A DNA stretch of 64,000 nt from DASUBV01 sp036501025 (lineage in GTDB: Bacteria > Actinomycetota > Actinomycetes > Streptosporangiales > Streptosporangiaceae): contig DASYBB010000191.1 in the NCBI GenBank assembly GCA_036501025.1, positions 1 through 64,000 of the forward strand, written 5' to 3'. A program made the translations under genes and the position numbers. Under the pieces are notes generated by a model that saw only the letters and a program-made list of their open reading frames with translations, was not told the DNA's origin and searched no databases. Below are positions 50,635 through 57,233 of this stretch, piece by piece (position 1 is the first letter of the stretch; every line of letters starts with the position of its first letter).

Positions 50635-52044
50635 TCAGTACTGGACGGCCGGGACCGGCGCGTCCGCCGCCCCGCCGTCGCCGGCATCGTGGCGGTCGCC
50701 GTCGGCGCGGGCGCCCGGCAGCTCGCGGCGCGCGTAGCGCAGCATCAGCAGCAGGTCCACCAGGGCGAGGACGCCGTAGAGGGCCACGAAGATGGCCAGG
50801 CTGACCGCGATCGTGATGGCGCTGACGGTCGGCGACACCCCGTTGCGGGTCAGCAGCAGGCCCTGTACCACCCAGGGCTGCCGCCCGCTCTCGGTCAGCA
50901 GCCAGCCGGCCGTGTTCATGCCGAACGGCAGCACGGCGGCCCAGGTCGCCGCCCGCAGGAACAGCGGCGACGTGGCCAGCCTGGCGCGCCGCACCAGCCA
51001 CAGCCCCCACCCGGCGACGAGCAGCATCAGGCCCGCCGCGTAGGCCATCACCCGCATGGACCAGTACTGGATGAACACGTTGGGCACGTAGCTGCCGGGG
51101 CCGTACCGCCGGCTGTACTGCTCCTGCAGCGGGCTGAGGCCGATGACCTTGCCGTTCCAGTGGTTGGTGGCCAGCAGCGACAGCAGGTGCGGGATGGCCA
51201 GGATCTGGGTCGGGGTCCGGTCCTGGCTGCCGCCGCCGACCTGGATGATCGAGAACGAGCATGGCTGGCAGGTGGTCCACTGCGCCTCGGCCGCCGCGAT
51301 CTTCATCGGCTGGTAGCGGCCCTCGATCACGCCCAGCTCGCTGCCGACCAGCATGGCCAGCAAGATGGTCGGGACCAGCACGATCAGGGCGAGCCGGGCC
51401 GACCGGGCGAAGACCCGGGGCGTCCCGCCCCGGCGCAGCTGCCAGGCCGAGACGGCCAGCATCACGGCCGCGCCGGTGACCAGCGACGCGAGCATGATGT
51501 GCGCGTAGCCCCAGACGAACACCGGGTTGGTCAGCACGGCCCAGATGTCGGTGAGCCGCGGCTGGCCGGCCTTGAGCACGTAGCCGACGGGGTGCTGCAT
51601 CCAGGAGTTGGCGGCCAGGATGAACGCCGCCGACAGCATGCTGCCCACGGCGACGGCCCAGATGGTCAGCAGGTGCACCCGGCGCGACAGCTTGTCCCAG
51701 CCGAACAGCCACAGGCCCAGGAAGGTGGACTCCAGGAAGAAGGCGAGCAGCCCTTCCATGGCCAGCGGCGCACCGAAGATGTTGCCGACCAGCCGCGAGT
51801 ACGCCGACCAGTTCATCCCGAACTGGAATTCCTGGACCAGGCCGGTGACCACGCCGATGGCCACGTTGATGACCAGCAGCGTGCCGAAGAACCGGGTCAG
51901 CCGCAGGTACTCGGGCCGCTGGCCCCGGTACCAGGCCGTCTGCAGCAGCGCGGTCAGGATGGCCAGCCCGATGGTGACCGGGACGAACAGGAAATGGTTG
52001 ATCGAGGTGAACGCGAACTGCCAGCGAGCCAGGTCGACATTCAC
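50635..52044 (-). CDS. cydA: Cytochrome bd oxidase subunit I
   Basis: 469 residues, nine membrane segments. RWQFAFTSINHFLFVPVTIG carries a haem b595 ligand His; later segments have the b558 ligands, and the short Q-loop MQHPVGYVLKAG plus GRYQPMKIAAAEAQW (Lys and Glu of the quinol site) identify CydA, of the short-Q-loop type. It couples menaquinol oxidation to oxygen reduction, and works at low oxygen. ATG 52044; a regulon palindrome lies 34-50 bases upstream, just where the promoter should be. Confidence 0.93.
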   Translation of the reverse strand: MNVDLARWQFAFTSINHFLFVPVTIGLAILTALLQTAWYRGQRPEYLRLTRFFGTLLVINVAIGVVTGLVQEFQFGMNWSAYSRLVGNIFGAPLAMEGLLAFFLESTFLGLWLFGWDKLSRRVHLLTIWAVAVGSMLSAAFILAANSWMQHPVGYVLKAGQPRLTDIWAVLTNPVFVWGYAHIMLASLVTGAAVMLAVSAWQLRRGGTPRVFARSARLALIVLVPTILLAMLVGSELGVIEGRYQPMKIAAAEAQWTTCQPCSFSIIQVGGGSQDRTPTQILAIPHLLSLLATNHWNGKVIGLSPLQEQYSRRYGPGSYVPNVFIQYWSMRVMAYAAGLMLLVAGWGLWLVRRARLATSPLFLRAATWAAVLPFGMNTAGWLLTESGRQPWVVQGLLLTRNGVSPTVSAITIAVSLAIFVALYGVLALVDLLLMLRYARRELPGARADGDRHDAGDGGAADAPVPAVQY

Positions 52045-52077
52045 GGGTCATTGATGCCCGCGGCCGGGGCCGCGACC

Positions 52078-52094
52078 TCACCCGCAGCGGGTGA
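52078..52094. promoter_or_regulatory. Regulon palindrome, cydAB/GMC site (perfect)
   Basis: TCACCCGCAGCGGGTGA, perfectly symmetric around the central A, in the divergent promoter region of cydA (34 bases away) and the GMC oxidoreductase gene (101 bases away). It is the best single site of the series. The half-site GGGTGA differs from the Rex-type TGTGA...TCACA and Crp sites. Confidence 0.65.
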
Positions 52095-52194
52095 TAGCGG
52101 GCGGCCCCGTTTCGTCATCTGCTACTCACCTGGGAAGGCTGTTCACCTCGAAAGAGTGGCGCCCGCGTGGGCGGACCGTGGGATCGTCGGGCCC

Positions 52195-53748
52195 ATGACA
52201 GAGCGCTATGACGTCGTCATTGTCGGGACCGGCGCCGGGGGCGGGACGCTGGCGCACTCGCTGGCCGGCGCCGGGAAGCGGATCCTGCTGCTCGAGCGGG
52301 GTGATTTCCTGCCCCGGGAGCTGGATAACTGGGACGCCCGGCAGGTATTCGTCGAGGGCCGGTACATGTCGGCCGATACCTGGTACGACAGCGCCGGGAA
52401 GCCATTCCCGGCCCAGGTGCACTATTACGTCGGCGGCGCGACCAAGCTGTACGGCGCCGCGCTGTACCGGCTGCGGCCGGAGGACTTCGGCGAGCTCAAG
52501 CACGCCGACGGGCTGTCGCCGGCCTGGCCGCTGAACTATGCCGAGTTCGAGCCCTGGTACTCCGCGGCCGAGTGGCTGTACCAGGTGCACGGCCGCCGCG
52601 GCGAGGACCCGACCGAGGGGCCGTCCTCCCGGCCCTACCCGTGGCCCGCCGTGTCGCACGAGCCGCGCATCCAGCAGCTGTCCGACGACCTGACCGCGGC
52701 CGGGTACCAGCCGTTCCACGCGCCGTGCGGCATCCAGCTCGACGAGGCCCGGCGGCCGACCAGCGCCTGCATCCGGTGCGCCACGTGCGACGGCTTCCCG
52801 TGCCTGGTGCACGCCAAGTCCGACGCCGAGGTCATCGCCATCCGGCCGCTGCTGGACAACCCGAACGTGACCCTGCTGACCGGCGCCGAGGTGCTGCGCC
52901 TGGAGACCAGCCCGTCCGGCCGCGAGGTCACCGGGGTGGTCGTGGCCCGGGCCGGGCACGAGGAGGCCTACGCCGGGGACATCGTCGTGGTCTGCGCCGG
53001 CGCCGCCAACACCGCGCGGATCCTGCTCCGGTCGGCCGCCGACCGGCACCCGCAGGGCCTGGCCAACGGCTCGGGGCAGGTCGGCCGGAACTACATGTTC
53101 CACAACAGCCGGGCGGTCCTGGCCCTCAGCCGCGAGCCCAACGAGACCGTGTACCAGAAGACCCTGGGCGTGAACGACTTCTACCTGGCCTCGGGCGGCC
53201 GCCAGTGGCCGCTCGGCAACATCCAGATGCTGGGCAAGTCCAGCGCCGAGGCGATGAAGGGCGAGGAGCCCGAGCTGACCAGGCTGGCCCCGAAGCTGGG
53301 GCTGGCGCAGGTCGCGCGGCACGGGGTGGACTTCTGGCTGACGACCGAGGACGTGCCCCGGCCCGACAACCGGGTCACCGTGGACCGCGACGGGAACATT
53401 CACCTGGCCTACACCCAGACCAACGACAGCGAGGCCGACGGCCTGTACCGCGAGCTGCGGACCCTGCTCGACCACGCGGGGATGCCCGCCCACCATGTCT
53501 TCGACCGGAGCTGCTTCGCGAGCATGAACATCTCGCTGGCCGGCTGCGCCCACCAGGCGGGCACCTGCCGGTTCGGCGACGACCCGGCCACCTCGGTGCT
53601 GGACCGCGACTGCAAGGCCCATGAGCTGGACAATCTCTACGTCGCGGACGCCAGCGTCATGCCGAGCATCGGCGCGGTGAACCCGGCCCTGACCGTGATG
53701 GCCAACGCGCTGCGGGTCGGCGACCACCTCCGCCAGCGGCTGGCCTGA
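52195..53748 (+). CDS. GMC-family FAD oxidoreductase
   Basis: 517 residues. FAD motif VVIVGTGAGGGTLAHSLAGA near the start, GGATKLYGAALYRL, and a C-terminal GMC block NLYVADASVMPSIGAVNPAL. Four Cys (192, 195, 198, 203 in CIRCATCDGFPC) fit an iron-sulphur or zinc site near the active site, typical of GMC dehydrogenases with an added cluster. It oxidises an alcohol or sugar; the acceptor is not known. It is divergent from cydA and followed after 20 bases by the GH15 gene. Confidence 0.82.
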   Translation: MTERYDVVIVGTGAGGGTLAHSLAGAGKRILLLERGDFLPRELDNWDARQVFVEGRYMSADTWYDSAGKPFPAQVHYYVGGATKLYGAALYRLRPEDFGELKHADGLSPAWPLNYAEFEPWYSAAEWLYQVHGRRGEDPTEGPSSRPYPWPAVSHEPRIQQLSDDLTAAGYQPFHAPCGIQLDEARRPTSACIRCATCDGFPCLVHAKSDAEVIAIRPLLDNPNVTLLTGAEVLRLETSPSGREVTGVVVARAGHEEAYAGDIVVVCAGAANTARILLRSAADRHPQGLANGSGQVGRNYMFHNSRAVLALSREPNETVYQKTLGVNDFYLASGGRQWPLGNIQMLGKSSAEAMKGEEPELTRLAPKLGLAQVARHGVDFWLTTEDVPRPDNRVTVDRDGNIHLAYTQTNDSEADGLYRELRTLLDHAGMPAHHVFDRSCFASMNISLAGCAHQAGTCRFGDDPATSVLDRDCKAHELDNLYVADASVMPSIGAVNPALTVMANALRVGDHLRQRLA

Positions 53749-53768
53749 CGACCTCAAGGAGCGCCGCC

Positions 53769-55622
53769 ATGCCCCGCTATCCCAGCATCAGTGATCACGG
53801 CCTGATCGGTGACCTGCAGACCGCCGCGCTGGTGACCACCGACGGGTGCGTCGACTGGTTCTGCACGCCCCGGTTCGACGCGCCGAGCGTGTTCGCCGCG
53901 CTGCTGGACGCCGCCCAGGGCGGCCACTTCGCCATCGCGCCCGAGGGCTGCGAGTACGTGACCCGGCAGATGTACCTGCCCGACACCGCGATCCTGATCA
54001 CCCGGTTCATGTCGGCCGACGGGGTCGGCGAGGTGTGCGACTTCATGCCGGTGCTCACCGGCCGGCCGACGGGCCGGCACCGGATCGTCCGGCAGATCCG
54101 GATCACCCGCGGGTCCATGAAGTTCGCCCTGGACCTCCAGCCCCGGTTCGACTACGCGCGGCAGCCGCACACCACCGAGGTGTCCGACGACGGCGCGGCG
54201 TTCCGGTCCGGGACCCAGGAGCTCACCCTGCACACCGTCGGCCGCCGCGGCGGCGCCGGCACGCAGGTGCGGCGGCAGGGCCGCGGCGTCCGCGCCGCCT
54301 GGACCCTGGGCGAGGGCGAGACGGCGGGCGTGGTGCTGGAGTCGATGGGCGGCGCGCCCCGGCGGCTGCCCCCCGGCGAGGCCGACCGGCTGTCCCGCGA
54401 CACCGCCGCGTTCTGGCGCGGCTGGCTGGCGAAGTCCACCTACGCCGGCCGGTGGCGGGAGGTCGTGGCCCGCTCGGCCATGACCCTCAAGCTGCTGACC
54501 TACGCCCCGACCGGCGCGCCGATCGCCGCGGCCACGGCGGGCCTGCCCGAGCAGATCGGCGGCGAGCGGAACTGGGACTACCGCTACACCTGGATCCGGG
54601 ACGCCTCGTTCTCCATCTACGCCCTGCTCGGCCTCGGCTTCCGGGACGAGGCGGCCGCCTTCGGCATCTGGATGCGGGACCGGGCCACCGACCAGGCCGG
54701 GAACGGCTCCGGCCCGATGAAGATCATGTACCGGGTCGACGGGTCCTCGGACCTGGCCGAGGAGACCCTCGGCCACCTGGAGGGCTGGCGCGGCTCGGCG
54801 CCGGTCCGGATCGGCAACGGCGCCGCCGACCAGCTCCAGCTCGACATCTACGGCGAGGCGCTCGACGCCCTGGCCCTGGCCGACAGCACCGGCCTGCAGA
54901 TGGCCCACCAGGGCTGGCTGGCCGTGACCGGGATGATCGACTGGGTGTGCGAGCACTGGGACCAGCCCGACGAGGGCAACTGGGAGACGCGCGGCGGCCG
55001 CCAGGACTTCACCTACGGGCGGTTCCAGGCCTGGGTGGCGCTGGACCGCGGCATCCGGCTGGCCGAGCGGCACGGGCGGCCCGCCGACCTGGGCCGCTGG
55101 CGCACCGAGCGCGACCAGGTCTACCAGCAGGTCATGGCGCGCGGCTTCAACCCCAAGGTGGGCGCGTTCACCCAGCACTACGCGACCGAGGTGCTGGACT
55201 CGTCGCTGCTGCTGATGCCGCTGATGGACTTCGTCGCGCCCCGCGACCCGATGTGGCTGTCCACCCTCGACGCCATCAACCGCGAGCTGGTCTCCGACAG
55301 CCTCGTCTACCGCTACAACCCGAGCGCGTCGCCCGACGGCCTGCGCGGCCAGGAGGGCACGTTCTCGCTGTGCACCTTCTGGTACGTCGACGCCCTGGCC
55401 CGGTCCGGCCGCCTGGAGGAGGCGCAGCTCACCTTCGAGAAGATGCACACCTACGCCAACCACGTCGGCCTGTACTCCGAGGAGATCGGCATGACCGGCG
55501 AGCAGCTGGGCAACTTCCCGCAGGCGTTCAGCCACCTGTCCCTGATCAACGCGGCCATCAACCTCGACTACCAGCTCGACCACGGCGCCGGCTCCGTCGA
55601 CCGCCTCCTGACCCGCCGCTAG
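53769..55622 (+). CDS. Glycoside hydrolase family 15 protein
   Basis: 617 residues. An N-terminal domain with ISDHGLIGDLQTAALVTTDG and VDWFCTPRFDAPSVFAALLD is followed by the (alpha/alpha)6 barrel with NWDYRYTWIRDASFSIYALL and GNWETRGGRQDFTYGRFQAW, and the catalytic base region SEEIGMTGEQLGNFPQAFSH. Many actinobacterial members of this subgroup are trehalases or glucoamylases; which is unknown here. It releases glucose from storage sugars, which could feed zwf and gluconokinase. Operon with the GMC gene. Confidence 0.85.
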   Translation: MPRYPSISDHGLIGDLQTAALVTTDGCVDWFCTPRFDAPSVFAALLDAAQGGHFAIAPEGCEYVTRQMYLPDTAILITRFMSADGVGEVCDFMPVLTGRPTGRHRIVRQIRITRGSMKFALDLQPRFDYARQPHTTEVSDDGAAFRSGTQELTLHTVGRRGGAGTQVRRQGRGVRAAWTLGEGETAGVVLESMGGAPRRLPPGEADRLSRDTAAFWRGWLAKSTYAGRWREVVARSAMTLKLLTYAPTGAPIAAATAGLPEQIGGERNWDYRYTWIRDASFSIYALLGLGFRDEAAAFGIWMRDRATDQAGNGSGPMKIMYRVDGSSDLAEETLGHLEGWRGSAPVRIGNGAADQLQLDIYGEALDALALADSTGLQMAHQGWLAVTGMIDWVCEHWDQPDEGNWETRGGRQDFTYGRFQAWVALDRGIRLAERHGRPADLGRWRTERDQVYQQVMARGFNPKVGAFTQHYATEVLDSSLLLMPLMDFVAPRDPMWLSTLDAINRELVSDSLVYRYNPSASPDGLRGQEGTFSLCTFWYVDALARSGRLEEAQLTFEKMHTYANHVGLYSEEIGMTGEQLGNFPQAFSHLSLINAAINLDYQLDHGAGSVDRLLTRR

Positions 55623-55635
55623 AAGTGGCGAGGCC

Positions 55636-55689
55636 CATGATCGTGACCGATATCCCGCAAGACCCTGCGGAGAAACGGTCATGATCATG
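55636..55689. terminator. Long inverted repeat after the GH15 gene
   Basis: Outer arms 55636-55649 (CATGATCGTGACCG) and 55676-55689 (CGGTCATGATCATG) match at 13 of 14 positions. Inner arms CCGCA (55655-55659) and TGCGG (55666-55670) form a second stem around AGACCC. The A+T-rich outer arms are striking in this region; it may be a compound terminator or the operator of the gluconokinase gene. Confidence 0.45.
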
Positions 55690-55757
55690 GAGGCCCGGCC
55701 CGGCTGGGGGCGGGGGCGGCGCGGTGGGCGCGCGAGGCCGTCCTCTAGCCTCGCGCC

Positions 55758-56273
55758 ATGATCCTGGTAGTGGCCGGGGTGGCCGGCAGCGGCAAGACAA
55801 CGATCGGGCGGCTGATGGCGGCGCGCCTGCACTGCGAGTTCGCCGACGGCGACGCGTTCCACTCCCCGGCCAACGTCGCGAAGATGGAGGCCGGGATACC
55901 GCTCACCGATGCCGACCGCTGGCCCTGGCTGGAGTCGATCGTCACCTGGATGGACGGGCGGGCCGCGGCGGGGGAGTCGGCCGTGGTCGCCTGCTCGGCG
56001 CTCCGGCGCGCCTACCGGAACGTGCTGCTGTCGGGATCGGCCGGGGCGCGGATGGTGTTCCTCGTGGTCCCGCAGAGCGACGACGAGGCCCGGCTGGCGC
56101 ACCGCGCGGGCCATTTCTTCCCCCAGGCCCTGCTGCGGAGCCAGTTCGCCGCCCTGGAACTGCCGGAGCCGGACGAGGACGTCCCGCTCGTGCGGGCCGA
56201 GGGCACGCCCGACCAGACCGCCGACCGGGTCATGGAGGCCCTCGGCCTGCAGCGCGACCCCCCGCAGGGGTGA
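55758..56273 (+). CDS. gntK: Gluconokinase
   Basis: 171 residues. P-loop VVAGVAGSGKTTIGRLMAAR, LHCEFADGDAFHSPANVAKM, GIPLTDADRWPWLESI, CSALRRAYR and HFFPQALLRSQFAALE are the full set of gluconokinase motifs. It phosphorylates gluconate to 6-phosphogluconate, joining the same pathway as zwf. It lies alone between the GH15 gene and a convergent membrane protein gene. Confidence 0.9.
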   Translation: MILVVAGVAGSGKTTIGRLMAARLHCEFADGDAFHSPANVAKMEAGIPLTDADRWPWLESIVTWMDGRAAAGESAVVACSALRRAYRNVLLSGSAGARMVFLVVPQSDDEARLAHRAGHFFPQALLRSQFAALELPEPDEDVPLVRAEGTPDQTADRVMEALGLQRDPPQG

Positions 56274-56275
56274 GC

Positions 56276-56309
56276 GGACCCCGCCCCTGCAGCGGCCGAG
56301 GCGGGGCCC
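56276..56309. terminator. Bidirectional hairpin between convergent genes
   Basis: GGACCCCGCC (56276-56285) pairs with GGCGGGGCCC (56300-56309) with one mismatch, immediately after the gluconokinase stop and before the convergent DUF7144-like gene. No T-run. Confidence 0.5.
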
Positions 56310-56367
56310 GTGACCCAGCGGGCGGGCCGCGGGGGCGGTGAGGCAGCCCGGCCGCGGCCCAGGCCCG

Positions 56368-56928
56368 CTAGGCGCTGGCGCGCCGGCTCATGCCGGTGGC
56401 CAGGGCCCAGATGATGAACACGTCGACGGCGATCAGGATGATCGACCAGAAGGGGTAGTAGGGCAGGAAGATGAAGTTGGCGATGGCGCTGCAGACGGCG
56501 AGGACGATGCCGAGCGCCTTGGCCCAGGTCTGGCCGAGCAGTACGCACGCGCCGGCGGCGAACAGCACGATGCCGACGCCCAGGTGTACCCAGCCCCAGC
56601 TGTGCAGGCTGAACTGGAAGGTGTAGTTGGCCTGCGTGGTGAAGAAGGCGCCCGTCCGGAAGATCGCGACCAGGCCCTCGATGAAGCTCAACAGGCCGGA
56701 CAGGATCATCAGCGTCGCGGCCAGGACCGTGAAGCCGCTCTGGGCCATGCTGCGGGTGCCGTAGTCGCCGCGCGGGTAGTCCGGCTCGCCCTGGCGCGGT
56801 GCGGGCGCGCCGGCCTGGGGTGCGCCGGCCTGGGTGGCGCCGGCCTGCGGCGCGCCGGCCATCGGCGCATCCGCCGGCGGCGTCGGGCCGGTCTCGTAGC
56901 CCGCGGTCTTGTCTCGTGCACTGCTCAT
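56368..56928 (-). CDS. DUF7144-like four-TM membrane protein
   Basis: 186 residues. The first 60 residues are a Pro/Ala/Gly linker containing a short repeated GAPQAGA/GATQAGA motif. Four membrane segments follow (FTVLAATLMILSGLLSFIEG; WGWVHLGVGIVLFAAGACVL; ALGIVLAVCSAIANFIFL; FWSIILIAVDVFIIWALATG). The WGW...H pattern is a hallmark of DUF7144 family proteins, which are uncharacterised. ATG 56928. Two regulon palindromes lie in the 300-base gap between it and the LuxR gene. Confidence 0.72.
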   Translation of the reverse strand: MSSARDKTAGYETGPTPPADAPMAGAPQAGATQAGAPQAGAPAPRQGEPDYPRGDYGTRSMAQSGFTVLAATLMILSGLLSFIEGLVAIFRTGAFFTTQANYTFQFSLHSWGWVHLGVGIVLFAAGACVLLGQTWAKALGIVLAVCSAIANFIFLPYYPFWSIILIAVDVFIIWALATGMSRRASA

Positions 56929-57066
56929 CGAAGCACTCCCCTCTGACCTGGCCGGATCGGGTGACTGCCGCCGGGCGTGGCCACGGCGGCCGTCGTCCCC
57001 GTCTGATGGCCAGCTGTCCGGGTGGTTCGTCTCGTGCACGTTACGGAGCAGCCCGGCGGCGGGGCA

Positions 57067-57083
57067 TCACCCGGCCGGGGTGA
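57067..57083. promoter_or_regulatory. Regulon palindrome, DUF7144/LuxR site 1
   Basis: TCACCCGGCCGGGGTGA, symmetric at 16 of 17 positions (arms TCACCC/GGGTGA perfect). 138 bases upstream of the DUF7144 gene and about 150 before the LuxR gene. Confidence 0.5.
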
Positions 57084-57171
57084 TCGCTGGTGCGGGCGGG
57101 TCTGCGGGGGCCGCTGATTCGGGCCGGGCCTCGGCGGGTAGGCCGGGTTACAGGGGCTTTGAGCTGCAATT

Positions 57172-57187
57172 TCACCGCAGCGGGTGA
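57172..57187. promoter_or_regulatory. Regulon palindrome, LuxR site 2 (one base shorter)
   Basis: TCACCGCAGCGGGTGA: like the cydA site but one C is missing from the left arm, extended to TTCACC...GGTGAA. It ends 46 bases before the LuxR regulator start, a position typical of autoregulation. Confidence 0.5.
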
Positions 57188-57233
57188 ACGAGCCCGGCCA
57201 GCGCCAAGGCGCGACCGGCTCATTCTCGGGGGA

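Noticed and set aside
51034..51046. TCACCCG half-sites inside cydA, GH15 and tig coding regions
   Set aside because: They are single halves without the partner arm. Such hexamers are expected by chance in this composition.
49891..52194. Upstream extension of the GMC gene frame as one giant protein
   Set aside because: The part before 52195 is the antisense of cydB/cydA with Arg/His/Gln-rich low-complexity text. The real start with the FAD motif is at 52195.
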